The position numbers and the translations under genes were made by a program. A DNA stretch of 64,000 bases from Streptomyces cinnabarinus (lineage in GTDB: Bacteria > Actinomycetota > Actinomycetes > Streptomycetales > Streptomycetaceae). A model generated the notes under the pieces. It saw nothing but the letters and a program-made list of their open reading frames with translations. It was not told where the DNA came from and did not search any database. The stretch covers positions 4,154,001 through 4,218,000 of the forward strand of contig NZ_CP114413.1 in assembly GCF_027270315.1 (NCBI RefSeq). The letters run 5' to 3'. The number at the start of each line of letters is the position of its first letter. The stretch's first letter is position 1. This document shows positions 25,983 through 34,925 of the stretch, piece after piece.

Positions 25983-26013
25983 AGGTCTAGTCCAATTCTG
26001 TCCCAAGACTACG
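25983..26013 (-). promoter_or_regulatory. cutC promoter with embedded dre-like operator
   Basis: On the minus strand a TTGGGA -35, a 19-bp spacer and TAGAGA -10 precede cutC. The spacer contains TGGACTAGACCT (25983-25994 on the plus strand as AGGTCTAGTCCA), 10 of 12 matches to the DasR core TGGTCTAGACCA. The extended 14-mer AGGTCTAGTCCAAT differs by one base from the nagK-side element at 52401-52414. Location between -35 and -10 predicts repression. Confidence 0.55.
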
Positions 26014-26055
26014 CCTGCTACACGACCCCGATCACTGCGCTCACCCCGCGGCCCC

Positions 26056-26724
26056 TCACCCGAAGATGTTCAGCTCCCCCTCCTCCGCCCCGGCCAGCTC
26101 GTAGGACACCCCGGCGACCGGGCGCCGCCCGGAGTACAGCCGTACGAGAGTCGCCGCGTCGCCGATGAAGCGTGCCGGGGTCCGGTCCCCGGCGTCGGCG
26201 CCGAGGCGCAGGGGGTCGTCGATGTCGTCCAGGTCCGCGTGGAGGGCCAGGTGACCCCGGGCCCGGGTCACCGAAGCCAGCAGCGGGAGGGCGTACGGCA
26301 GACCGGGACCCGCGTACGGCTCCGGCTCGCCCCAGGCCTCGCGCACGTCCCCGCCGTGCACCCACTCCCCGAGCGCGAGCACGTCCAGCGCCCCGCCCGC
26401 CTTCGCCAGCACCGGCCCGGCCTCGGTCATCCCGCGTTCCAGCTCGTCGACGATCCGCCCGGTGGGCCACGAGGCGCGGTCGGCGATGTCCCGGTCGTTG
26501 GCCGCGGGGGAGAACACCCCCTTCTCGAACCGGCCCTCCAGCACTCGCGACAGCGCCGCCGAGCAGTGCGCCAGCACATCCCGCACCGACCACCCCGGAC
26601 ACGCCTCCACCGCCACCGCGAAGTCCGCCTCTGCACGCCCGCGCACCATCGGCACCAGCGCGTCCCGCTCGACCGCCAGCAGCCGCCCGGCCGCCTCCGG
26701 ATCCCGTACCCATGTGTCAGTCAT
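26056..26724 (-). CDS. Maleylpyruvate isomerase-family mycothiol-dependent enzyme
   Basis: 222-aa protein of the DinB/MDMPI fold. The N-terminal half has the helix-bundle signature CPGWSVRDVLAHCSAALS near residue 42. A GEWVHGGDVREAWGE segment near 117 supplies probable metal or thiol contacts. The C-terminal half is the small beta domain common to this family. Such actinobacterial proteins transfer or use mycothiol; the substrate is unknown. The ATG follows a TAGCGT -10 box by six bases (leaderless), and a MITE-like element begins inside that box, so the native -35 region seems to have been replaced. Confidence 0.85.
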   Translation of the reverse strand: MTDTWVRDPEAAGRLLAVERDALVPMVRGRAEADFAVAVEACPGWSVRDVLAHCSAALSRVLEGRFEKGVFSPAANDRDIADRASWPTGRIVDELERGMTEAGPVLAKAGGALDVLALGEWVHGGDVREAWGEPEPYAGPGLPYALPLLASVTRARGHLALHADLDDIDDPLRLGADAGDRTPARFIGDAATLVRLYSGRRPVAGVSYELAGAEEGELNIFG

Positions 26725-26734
26725 GTCCCCACGC

Positions 26735-26856
26735 TAGGGCCTGTCGTCACGTTCCCGTCGTCGCCCGAAGGGCGGCGCCGCGGCGTCAGGTGCCCGGTGC
26801 GGCGAGAGGGCGTGCATGGCGTCGCGGCGCAGACGGGAATGTGACGACAGGGCCTA
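26735..26856. mobile_element. 122-bp MITE-like element
   Basis: Terminal inverted repeats of 25 bp (26735-26759 and 26832-26856) match at 23 positions; the outer ends begin TAGGGCCTGTCGTCAC. The core is 72 bp, GC-rich and non-coding. Both ends are flanked by CTAG, consistent with a TA or CTAG target duplication. No transposase is present, so this is a non-autonomous element. It abuts the -10 box of the mycothiol-enzyme gene and lies 55 bp upstream of hsdM. The same CTAGGGCCTGTCGT end occurs again at 61505-61518. Confidence 0.75.
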
Positions 26857-26898
26857 GGCCGTGGACCGTTCGCGGCAGGTGATGTCGGTGGCTGGTCG

Positions 26899-26911
26899 TA
26901 GGATCCCTCGT
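26899..26911 (+). promoter_or_regulatory. hsdM -10 box (leaderless)
   Basis: TAGGAT (26899-26904) ends seven bases before GTG 26912, so transcription would start at or next to the start codon. The -35 region (CAGGTG, 26876-26881) is weak and lies between the MITE and the gene. Confidence 0.5.
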
Positions 26912-28426
26912 GTGATTACGGGCGAGCTGAAGAGCAAGGTGGATCAGGTCTGGAACGCGTTCTGGTCCGGCGGGATCTCCAATCCGCTTGAGGTGATGGA
27001 GCAGATCACCTATCTCCTCTTCATCCGCCGTCTCGACGAGCTCCAGACCGTCAAGGACCGGATGTCCCGCCGTGGCATTCCGGACACCAGCCCGTTCTTC
27101 CGCCCCGAGCAGCAGGACCTGCGCTGGCAGAACTTCAAGAACGTCGATCCGGCACGGATGTACCAGACCGTCGCCGACGAGGTGTTCCCCTATCTGCGTG
27201 AGCTGGGCGGCGAGGACTCCACGTACGCGCACCACATGAAGGACGCCCGTTTCACGATCCCCACGCCCAATCTGCTGTCCAAGGTGGTCCTCCTGCTGGA
27301 GGGCATCCCGATGCACGACAAGGACACCAAGGGGGATCTGTACGAGTACATGCTCGGGAAGATCGCCACGGCCGGCCAGAACGGCCAGTTCCGCACGCCC
27401 CGGCACATCATCCAGCTGATGGTCGAGATGACCGAGCCGAACACCCGGGACGAGATCTGCGACCCCGCGTGCGGCACGGCCGGATTCCTCGTCGGCGCCT
27501 CCGAGTACGTCCAGCGCGTCCACCAGGACGACCTCGTCGACGCCGACCGCCAGCGGCACTTCAACAACAGCATGTTCCACGGCTTCGACTTCGACTCGAC
27601 CATGCTCCGTATCGGCTCGATGAACATGCTGCAGCACGACGTCGCCCGCCCGGACATCCGCTATCGCGACTCCCTTTCGCAGAGCGCGGGCGAGGAGCTC
27701 GACCGCTATTCGCTGATCCTCGCCAATCCGCCGTTCGCGGGAAGTCTCGACTTCGAGACCACCTCCTCCGAGCTGCTGAAGGTCGTCAAGACCAAGAAGA
27801 CCGAGCTGCTGTTCCTCGCGCTCTTTCTGAAGCTGCTCAAGCCGGGCGGCCGGGCCGCGGTCATCGTCCCGGACGGTGTGCTCTTCGGGCCCTCGAAGGC
27901 GCACCGGGAAATGCGCCGGATCCTGGTGGAGGAGCAGAAGCTGGACGCGGTGGTCAAACTGCCGTCCGGGGTCTTCAAGCCGTACGCCGGGGTCTCCACC
28001 GCGATCCTCCTCTTCACCAAGACGGACTCCGGCGGCACCGACGAGGTGTGGTTCTACGACGCCCGCGCGGACGGCTTCGGCCTCGACGACAAGCGGACCC
28101 CGCAGCTGCCGGAGGACCGCCTGGGCGTCCGCGCCACCGGTCTCACGGCCGAGGAGCACGCGAAGAACAACCTCCCGGACATCCTGGCCCGCTGGCGGCG
28201 CCGCACCACCGACGAGCGCGCCCGCGCCCGTACCGAGCAGAGCTTCTGCGTGCCGAAGTCCGAGATCGCGGCACAGGATCATGACCTCTCCCTGAACCGC
28301 TACAAGCAGGTCGTCCACGAGGAGCTGGTGACCCGGCCGCCGCTGGAGATCCTGGCCGAGCTGGAGCAGCTGAACAAGGAGATCGAGGCGGGTACGGCGC
28401 GGCTGAAGGAGATGCTGGGCAAGTGA
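26912..28426 (+). CDS. hsdM: Type I restriction-modification system methyltransferase HsdM
   Basis: 504-aa N6-adenine DNA methyltransferase subunit. The N-terminal HsdM helical domain occupies residues 1-130. The SAM-binding motif I is DPACGTAGF starting at 184, and the catalytic motif IV is NPPF at 272. FRTPRHIIQLMV near 163 is a typical HsdM landmark. It would methylate the target chosen by HsdS and, with HsdR, form the restriction complex. GTG 26912 is chosen from the leaderless -10 box; ATG 26882 is the alternative. Its stop overlaps the hsdS start (GTGA), indicating coupled expression. Confidence 0.93.
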   Translation: MITGELKSKVDQVWNAFWSGGISNPLEVMEQITYLLFIRRLDELQTVKDRMSRRGIPDTSPFFRPEQQDLRWQNFKNVDPARMYQTVADEVFPYLRELGGEDSTYAHHMKDARFTIPTPNLLSKVVLLLEGIPMHDKDTKGDLYEYMLGKIATAGQNGQFRTPRHIIQLMVEMTEPNTRDEICDPACGTAGFLVGASEYVQRVHQDDLVDADRQRHFNNSMFHGFDFDSTMLRIGSMNMLQHDVARPDIRYRDSLSQSAGEELDRYSLILANPPFAGSLDFETTSSELLKVVKTKKTELLFLALFLKLLKPGGRAAVIVPDGVLFGPSKAHREMRRILVEEQKLDAVVKLPSGVFKPYAGVSTAILLFTKTDSGGTDEVWFYDARADGFGLDDKRTPQLPEDRLGVRATGLTAEEHAKNNLPDILARWRRRTTDERARARTEQSFCVPKSEIAAQDHDLSLNRYKQVVHEELVTRPPLEILAELEQLNKEIEAGTARLKEMLGK

Positions 28427-29553
28427 CCTGGGAGAGCGTTTCCTTCCTCGACGCCGCACGGGACGTCTCCTCGGGGAACACCAAGATCCCGAAATCGGAG
28501 TACGCGCCCGCCGGGGAGCTGGCCGTCGTCGACCAGGGGCAGGGGCTGATCGCGGGGTACGTCGACGACACCGCCGCGGCCCACGGCAGTGCCCCGCCGG
28601 TCATCGTCTTCGGGGACCACACCCGGAGCCTGAAGTTCGTGGACTTCCCGTTCGCCATGGGCGCCGACGGGGTCAAGGTGCTGGCGCCCCGGGAGGGCTT
28701 CGATGCCAAGTACCTCTACTGGTACCTGACTTCGGTCCGGATCCCCAACGCCGGTTACTCCCGGCACTTCAAGTTCCTCAAGGACATCAAGGTGGTCAGG
28801 CCGCCGCTCGCCGAGCAGCGCCGCATCGCCGCCGCCCTGGACCGGGTGGACGCCCTGCGCGCCCAGCGCCGCCGGGCCGTGGAACTCCTCGACGATCTCG
28901 CCCAGTCGGTCTTCCTGGACATGTTCGGGGACCCGGTGACCAATCCGCGCGGGCTGACGCAGGTGCCCCTCACCGAGGCCTGCGCCCCCTACAGCGGCGG
29001 CACCCCGTCCAAGGCGAACCCGGCGAACTGGGAAGGGGACGTCCCCTGGTTCAGCGCCAAGGACCTCAAGCAGCCCGACCTGTTCCGCTCCGCGGACACC
29101 ATCAGCGCCGAGGTGCCGCGGACCACCACGCTGAAGCTGCTGCCGGCGGACACGGTGGCCATCGTCGTCCGCGGGATGATCCTCGCCCACAGCTTCCCGG
29201 TGTGCGTGCTGCGGGTGCCGTCCACGATCAACCAGGACCTCAAGGCGCTGCTGCCGAGGACCGGGCTGGACGCCCAGTTCCTGGCGCACTGCCTGCGCGC
29301 GCAGAAGAGCCATGCGCTGAAGCAGGTCTCGCAGGCCGCCCACGGCACGACCCGGCTGGACGCGCAGGGCCTGGCCCGGATCAAGGTGCTGCTCCCGGAG
29401 CCGGAGCGCCAGCGGGAGTTCGCCCGCCGGGTGGCGGCGACCCGGGCGCTGCGGGCCGACCACGAGACCCATCTCGCCGACCTCGACGAGCTCTTCGCCT
29501 CGATCCAGCAGCGCGCCTTCGCGGGACAGCTCTGGGAACGGACCGACGCGTAG
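28423..29553 (+). CDS. hsdS: Type I restriction-modification specificity subunit HsdS
   Basis: 376-aa specificity subunit with two target-recognition domains, about residues 1-125 and 180-330. Each is followed by a conserved helical spacer: PPLAEQRRIAAALDRVDALR near 127 and LLPEPERQREFARRVAATR near 322. The two domains set the two halves of a bipartite DNA target, which cannot be read from sequence. The GTG start overlaps the hsdM stop by four bases. The gene is intact and of normal length, so the system can recognise DNA. Confidence 0.92.
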   Translation: MTWESVSFLDAARDVSSGNTKIPKSEYAPAGELAVVDQGQGLIAGYVDDTAAAHGSAPPVIVFGDHTRSLKFVDFPFAMGADGVKVLAPREGFDAKYLYWYLTSVRIPNAGYSRHFKFLKDIKVVRPPLAEQRRIAAALDRVDALRAQRRRAVELLDDLAQSVFLDMFGDPVTNPRGLTQVPLTEACAPYSGGTPSKANPANWEGDVPWFSAKDLKQPDLFRSADTISAEVPRTTTLKLLPADTVAIVVRGMILAHSFPVCVLRVPSTINQDLKALLPRTGLDAQFLAHCLRAQKSHALKQVSQAAHGTTRLDAQGLARIKVLLPEPERQREFARRVAATRALRADHETHLADLDELFASIQQRAFAGQLWERTDA

Positions 29554-29605
29554 CGCCCGGCCGCCGGGCCCACGGACGAACGACCACAGGGGGAAGGGCT
29601 CCGCC

Positions 29606-32600
29606 ATGAGCACCGAGACATCCGGCAGCGGCCGGGAACAGCAGGGCGACGGCCAGGACATCGGGCAGCAGCGGAGCAACTTCGCCTTCCTGCGCGCCGA
29701 GTGGCCCGCCCTCTACGACGAGGCCCGCCGCGCCGAACGCCTCGCCCACGCGGACCCGCGCACCTCCTGCTTCTACGCCCGCCGGGTGCTGGAACTGGCC
29801 GTGCACTGGATGTACGACCACGACACCGCGCTGCGTCCGCCGTACCGCAACGACCTGAGCGCGCTGCTCCATGAGCCGAGCCTGCGGAACCTGGTCGGCC
29901 CGGCCCTAGGCGCGAAGATGGACCTGGTCCGGCGCCAGGGCAACTACGCCGTGCACCGCCCGGCCCCGGTCCGGTCGGCGGACGCGGTGCGGACGGTCGC
30001 CGAACTGTTCCATGTCTTCTACTGGTTCGCCCGTACGTACGCCCCCGCACCGGAGTCGGCGCCCGCGGCGGGCGTCGGCTTCGACAGCGGGCACATCCCG
30101 CGCCCGGTGCCCGCCGAGGTCCGGCTGCGCCGCCAGGCCGAGCTGAAGAAGCAGGCCGAGGAGGACCGGGCGCGCTGGGACGCGCAGGCCGGGGAGCTGG
30201 CCGAGGAGCGGGCGAAGGGCGCTCAGCTCTCCGCGGAGGTCGCCAGGTTGCGGGCCAGGGTCACCGAGCTGCGCAAGGCCAACGCGGCCCGGCCCGACAC
30301 CCACGACTACGACGAGGCCGCCACCCGGGACCTGTTCATCGACCTCCTGCTGAAGGAGGCGGGCTGGGACCTCGCCGAGGAACGCGACCGGGAGTTCCCG
30401 GTCGAGGGCGAGCCCGGGGTCATCAGCAAGTCCGGCAAGGGGTTCGTGGACTACGTCCTGTGGGGCGACGACGACCGGCCGCTCGCCGTCGTCGAGGCCA
30501 AGCGGACCCGCGTCGACGCCCGCGCCGGACGTCAGCAGGCCGAGCTCTACGCCGATGTGCTGGAGGCGACGTACCAGCAGCGGCCGGTGATCTTCTGCAC
30601 CAACGGCTACGAGACCTTCCTGTGGGACGACGGCAACGGCTATCCGCCGCGCCGGGTGCAGGGCTTCCGTACCAAGGACGAGCTGCACTGGCTGATCCGG
30701 CAGCGCGCGGAGCGGCCGACGCTGGCGGCGTCCCACGTCAACACCGGCATCGCGGGGCGCCCCTACCAGCTCCGGGCCATCGAGCGGGTCGGCCGGAGCT
30801 TCGAGCAGGAGCGCCGCCGCCGCGCCCTGCTCGTCATGGCCACCGGCACCGGCAAGACCCGCACCACCGTGGCCCTGGCCGAGCTGCTCCAGCGGGCCGG
30901 CTGGGCGCGCCGCGTCCTCTTCCTCGCCGACCGCCAGGCGCTGGTCAACCAGGCCGTCCGCGCGTTCAAGGAGCATCTGCCGAACAGCGTGACGGTCAAC
31001 CTCCTCACCGAGAAGAAGACCGACGCGCACGTCTATGTCTCGACGTACCCGACCATGATGAACCTGGTCGACGAGGTCACGGAGGACGGCCGCCGCCGCT
31101 TCGGTCCGGGCTTCTTCGACCTGGTCGTCATCGACGAGGCGCACCGCTCGGTCTACGACAAGTACGGCGAGCTGTTCGAGTACTTCGACAGCCTGCTGCT
31201 GGGCCTGACGGCGACCCCCAAGGACGACGTCGACCACAACACCTACCGGCTGTTCCAGCTCCGGGACGGGCTGCCCACCGACTCCTACAGCCTGGACCAG
31301 GCGGCCTCGGAGGGCTTCCTGGTGAAGCCCAACGTCGTCGAGGTGCCCTTCGACTCGCTGCGCCGCGGCTTCCGCTACGACGATCTCACCGAGGAGCAGA
31401 AGGAGGCCTGGGACAACCTGGAGTGGACGACGGACGGACAGGTCCCGGACGCGGTCTCCGCGGACGAGGTCAACCGCTTCCTGTTCAACGCGCCGACCGT
31501 CGACAAGGCGCTGGAAGTCCTGATGCGGCACGGCCTGCGGGTCGAGGGCGGGGACCGGCTCGGCAAGACGATCATCTTCGCCAAGAACAGCCGGCACGCA
31601 CTCTTCATCGAGGAGCGCTTCAACCTGCACTACCCGCGGGGCGCCGGGCACGACGCCCGGGTCATCACCTACCAGGAGAAGAATCCCCAGCAGCTCATCG
31701 ACGACTTCTCCGACCCGGCGAAGGCGCCGGACATCGCCATCTCCGTGGACATGCTGGACACCGGGGTCGATGTGCCCGAGGTGCTGAACCTCGTGCTGTT
31801 CAAGCCGGTGTACTCGCGCACCAAGTTCTGGCAGATGATCGGCCGCGGCACCCGGCTGTGCCCGGACGTGTACGGTCCGGGCCGGGACAAGGACGGCTTC
31901 CATGTCTTCGACCTGTGCGGCAACGCCGAGTTCTTCAACCAGGAACTGGACCGCGCCGGGTCCCGGCAGGCGCCCACGCTCACCGAGCAGCTGCTGCGGC
32001 ACCAGCTCGCTCTGATCCGGGCGCTGGACCGGCGGCAGGCTCCCGACCCGGCGCAGGACGGCGGCCCGGACGCCGTGGACACCGAGGCCGCGCTGCGCTG
32101 GGCCGCGGCACACCGGCTGCACGAGACGGTGCGGGGCATGAACCTGGAGAACTTCCTGGTCCGCCCGCACCGCCGGGAAGTCGAGCGGTTCGGCGGCGAC
32201 TTCGCCACCTGGCACCGCATCGGCGAGGACGCGGCGCACACGCTGGGCGAGGAGATCCTCGGGCTGCCGTCGGACCACTGGCCCGAGGGCGACGACCGGA
32301 GCGAGGAGGCCAAGCGCTTCGACCTGCTCGCCTACCGGCTCCAGCTCGCGGCTCTGGAGGGCGGCGCCGACTACGGCCGGCTGCGCGGCGGGCTCCAGGA
32401 GCTGGCCCTGGACCTGCTCGGCAAGACCAACATCCCAGTGGTCCGGGACCAGGCCCCGCTGCTGGAGGCCATCGCCGACGAGGCATGGTGGCGGGACGTG
32501 ACCGTGCCGATGCTGGAGCATGTGCGGCGGCGGCTGCGCGGGCTCGCCCATCTGCTCGACACGCCCGCGGCCCGGAAGATCGTATACACGGACATAGCGG

Positions 32601-33127
32601 AGGAGCACGGGGACCTCTCCGAGATCGAGCTGAAGGGTCTGCCCGTCGGCACCGACGAGGAGCGGTTCAAGCAGAAGGCCCGCGCCTATCTCCAGGGCCA
32701 CCGCGAACGGGGGGCGGTGCACAGGCTGTGGATGAACGAGCAGGTCACGGCCGCGGATCTGACCGACCTGGAGGAGGTCTTCCTGGCCGAGGGGATCGCC
32801 TCCGCCGAGGACCTGGAGCAGCGGCGCGCGGCCGACGGCGGGCTCGGGGTGTTCCTGCGCCGGATCGGCGGAATGGACCGGGGCGCGGCGCAGGAGGCGT
32901 TCGCAGGGTTCGTCGGCGGGCACGAGCTCTCCGCCGACCAGGCCGGCCTCGTCGGGCTGATGGTCCGGTTCGTGGCGGCGAACGGTCTGCTCGGCATCCG
33001 CGAGCTGTACGAGAACAGCCTGTTCAACAGCCGCGGGGTCATCGACGACCACTTCACCGACGACGAGATCGACGCCCTGGAGGACGTCTTCCGGACCTTG
33101 CGGGCAAGGGCGGTCGCCGACGCCTGA
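29606..33127 (+). CDS. hsdR: Type I restriction endonuclease subunit HsdR
   Basis: 1173-aa restriction and translocation subunit. Residues 20-155 form a DUF4145-type helical domain, followed by a coiled coil (about 170-235). The PD-(D/E)xK nuclease has D282 and E297-x-K299 in VVEAKR. The SF2 motor has Walker A ATGTGKT at 412-418 and DEAH at 510-513. The helicase motif VI region reads MIGRGTRLCPD near 745. All catalytic residues are present, so the nuclease looks functional. ATG 29606 follows a GGGAAGGG site and begins 52 bp after hsdS, within the same operon. Confidence 0.93.
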   Translation: MSTETSGSGREQQGDGQDIGQQRSNFAFLRAEWPALYDEARRAERLAHADPRTSCFYARRVLELAVHWMYDHDTALRPPYRNDLSALLHEPSLRNLVGPALGAKMDLVRRQGNYAVHRPAPVRSADAVRTVAELFHVFYWFARTYAPAPESAPAAGVGFDSGHIPRPVPAEVRLRRQAELKKQAEEDRARWDAQAGELAEERAKGAQLSAEVARLRARVTELRKANAARPDTHDYDEAATRDLFIDLLLKEAGWDLAEERDREFPVEGEPGVISKSGKGFVDYVLWGDDDRPLAVVEAKRTRVDARAGRQQAELYADVLEATYQQRPVIFCTNGYETFLWDDGNGYPPRRVQGFRTKDELHWLIRQRAERPTLAASHVNTGIAGRPYQLRAIERVGRSFEQERRRRALLVMATGTGKTRTTVALAELLQRAGWARRVLFLADRQALVNQAVRAFKEHLPNSVTVNLLTEKKTDAHVYVSTYPTMMNLVDEVTEDGRRRFGPGFFDLVVIDEAHRSVYDKYGELFEYFDSLLLGLTATPKDDVDHNTYRLFQLRDGLPTDSYSLDQAASEGFLVKPNVVEVPFDSLRRGFRYDDLTEEQKEAWDNLEWTTDGQVPDAVSADEVNRFLFNAPTVDKALEVLMRHGLRVEGGDRLGKTIIFAKNSRHALFIEERFNLHYPRGAGHDARVITYQEKNPQQLIDDFSDPAKAPDIAISVDMLDTGVDVPEVLNLVLFKPVYSRTKFWQMIGRGTRLCPDVYGPGRDKDGFHVFDLCGNAEFFNQELDRAGSRQAPTLTEQLLRHQLALIRALDRRQAPDPAQDGGPDAVDTEAALRWAAAHRLHETVRGMNLENFLVRPHRREVERFGGDFATWHRIGEDAAHTLGEEILGLPSDHWPEGDDRSEEAKRFDLLAYRLQLAALEGGADYGRLRGGLQELALDLLGKTNIPVVRDQAPLLEAIADEAWWRDVTVPMLEHVRRRLRGLAHLLDTPAARKIVYTDIAEEHGDLSEIELKGLPVGTDEERFKQKARAYLQGHRERGAVHRLWMNEQVTAADLTDLEEVFLAEGIASAEDLEQRRAADGGLGVFLRRIGGMDRGAAQEAFAGFVGGHELSADQAGLVGLMVRFVAANGLLGIRELYENSLFNSRGVIDDHFTDDEIDALEDVFRTLRARAVADA

Positions 33128-33152
33128 TCCGCCGGGCGGGGACAATGGGCGC

Positions 33153-33812
33153 ATGGCCGACCTCGACGCCCTGCGCTCCCGTTTCGTCCACGCCCTCGAC
33201 GAGGCCCGCGGCCCCGGCGGGCCCGACGCCGCGGTGTACGCCGAGAACCTGCTCGACCGCTGGCGGGAGCCGCAGCGGCGGTACCACACGGTCGAGCATC
33301 TGACCGCGGTCCTGGACCGGATCGACGTACTGGAGGAGTACGCCGAGGACCCGGCCGTGGTGCGGCTGGCCGCCTGGTTCCATGACGCCGTCTACTTCCC
33401 GGACCGCTCCGAGAACGAGGAGCGGTCCGCGCGGCTCGCCGAGCGCGCCCTGGCCGAGGCCGGGGTCCCGGCGGAGAAGGCCGCGCGGGTGGTCCGGCTG
33501 GTCCGGCTCACGGTCACCCATGACCCCGCCGACGACGACCGTGACGGCCAGGTCCTGTGCGACGCCGACCTCGCGATCCTGGCCGCGCCGCCCTCCGCGT
33601 ACGCCGCCTACACGGCCGCCGTCCGCGAGGAGTACCACTTCGTGCCGAGCGACGCCTTCCGCGCGGGCCGGGCCGCCATTCTGCGCCAACTTCTGGATCT
33701 GCCACGGCTGTTCAGAACGCCGTACGGCAGCGAGAAGTGGGAGGCCACGGCCCGTTACAACCTCACGTCCGAACTGGAAATGCTGTCGCTGCCCTCTACC
33801 CCGTCCGCATAG
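33153..33812 (+). CDS. HD domain metal-dependent hydrolase
   Basis: 219-aa predicted phosphohydrolase. Metal ligands are arranged as RYHTVEHL near residue 43, WFHDAVY near 75 (the HD pair), THDP near 130, and DADLAIL near 145. This fits the predicted metal-dependent HD superfamily without an attached synthetase. Substrates of close relatives are unknown; phosphomonoesters or nucleotides are likely. The ATG at 33153 lies six bases after GACAAT, a leaderless arrangement. It begins 25 bp after hsdR but has its own promoter, so I treat it as the right border of the restriction island. Confidence 0.87.
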   Translation: MADLDALRSRFVHALDEARGPGGPDAAVYAENLLDRWREPQRRYHTVEHLTAVLDRIDVLEEYAEDPAVVRLAAWFHDAVYFPDRSENEERSARLAERALAEAGVPAEKAARVVRLVRLTVTHDPADDDRDGQVLCDADLAILAAPPSAYAAYTAAVREEYHFVPSDAFRAGRAAILRQLLDLPRLFRTPYGSEKWEATARYNLTSELEMLSLPSTPSA

Positions 33813-33821
33813 CCTGCCCCC

Positions 33822-34925
33822 ATGCGACACATGGGCGGGGAACGCGTGGCGGAGGCGGTGGCGGGCTCGGTCGCCCTGCTGCGGACGGCGACCGACAGGG
33901 ACTGGGACGCGGTCAAGGCCGCCCGCTCGCAGTGGAGTTGCCGGGAGGCGGCCATCCACATCGCCTACGACCTCGTCATCTACGCCAGCCGCCTGGCGAG
34001 CCGGGGCAGCACCAGCCACGTCCCGTTGCGGATCGCCCCCGACGAGAGCGCGGGCAACGAGGGCATCCTGCAGATCATCGAGACCACCGGCACCCTGCTC
34101 ACCGCGACGGTCAACACCACCCCCCGCCACATACGCGCCCACCACCCCTGCCCCTTCACCACCGCGAACCCCGAGGGCTTCGCCGCCCTGGGGGTCGGCG
34201 AGGTGCTGCTGCACACGTACGACATCGCGGAGGCGCTCGGCCTGCGCTACGAACCCCCGGCCGAGCTGGCCGAGTTCGCCCTCACCCGGCTCCTGCCGCA
34301 CGTCCAGCCCGGCCCGACGCCCTGGAGCACCCTGCTGTGGGCCACCGGCCGCGGTGACCTGCCCGGCCGCGCGCCGGTCACCGCCTGGCACTGGATCAAC
34401 CCCCTGGTGATCCCCGCCGAGCGGCTCACCCTGGAGAGCCTGACCCCGGCGACCGCGGCCGACCTCGCCGCGGGCGGCGACGGCGGCTTCGACTGGGTCA
34501 CCGATGGCCCCTACGACGGCACCCGTGAAGCCTCCGGAATGCTGCTCAAGGCGTACGAAGCGGGCGTGCACCGCCCCGAGTTCGGCGTCTTCGTCCTGGT
34601 CCGCCACGAGGACGACCGCGCGGTGGGCGCCCTCGGCTTCCACGGCGCCCCCGAGGAGGACGGCCGCGTGGAGATCGGCTACGACCTCGCGGAATCGGCG
34701 CGCGGCAACGGCTATGTCACCGAGGCGCTGCGCGCACTGTCCGAGTGGGCGCTGGCCAGGGACGACGTACGAACCCTCTTCGCCACGATCGACCACGACA
34801 ACCTGAAGTCACAGGGCGTGGTGACCAGGGCGGGCTTCACCAGGGCGACGGTGGAAGAGGAACGGGCCATGGGCGAGCGACGGGAATCGGACGGCCCGCT
34901 GCACGTGTACGTGCGGACTGCTTAG
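33822..34925 (+). CDS. MDMPI/DinB-GNAT fusion acetyltransferase
   Basis: 367-aa two-domain protein. Residues 1-200 resemble the mycothiol/DinB helix bundle (QWSCREAAIHIAYDLVIYASRL near 38, GVGEVLLHTYDIAEALG near 125). Residues 205-365 are a GNAT acetyltransferase with the acetyl-CoA loop SARGNGYVTEAL near 290 and the TRAGFTRA segment near 335. The usual full-length GNAT is about 170 aa, so this is a genuine fusion without a frameshift. ATG 33822 follows a TAGCCT -10 box by six bases. The gene ends with its stop codon overlapping that of the convergent DUF4031 gene. Substrates are unknown. Confidence 0.82.
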   Translation: MRHMGGERVAEAVAGSVALLRTATDRDWDAVKAARSQWSCREAAIHIAYDLVIYASRLASRGSTSHVPLRIAPDESAGNEGILQIIETTGTLLTATVNTTPRHIRAHHPCPFTTANPEGFAALGVGEVLLHTYDIAEALGLRYEPPAELAEFALTRLLPHVQPGPTPWSTLLWATGRGDLPGRAPVTAWHWINPLVIPAERLTLESLTPATAADLAAGGDGGFDWVTDGPYDGTREASGMLLKAYEAGVHRPEFGVFVLVRHEDDRAVGALGFHGAPEEDGRVEIGYDLAESARGNGYVTEALRALSEWALARDDVRTLFATIDHDNLKSQGVVTRAGFTRATVEEERAMGERRESDGPLHVYVRTA

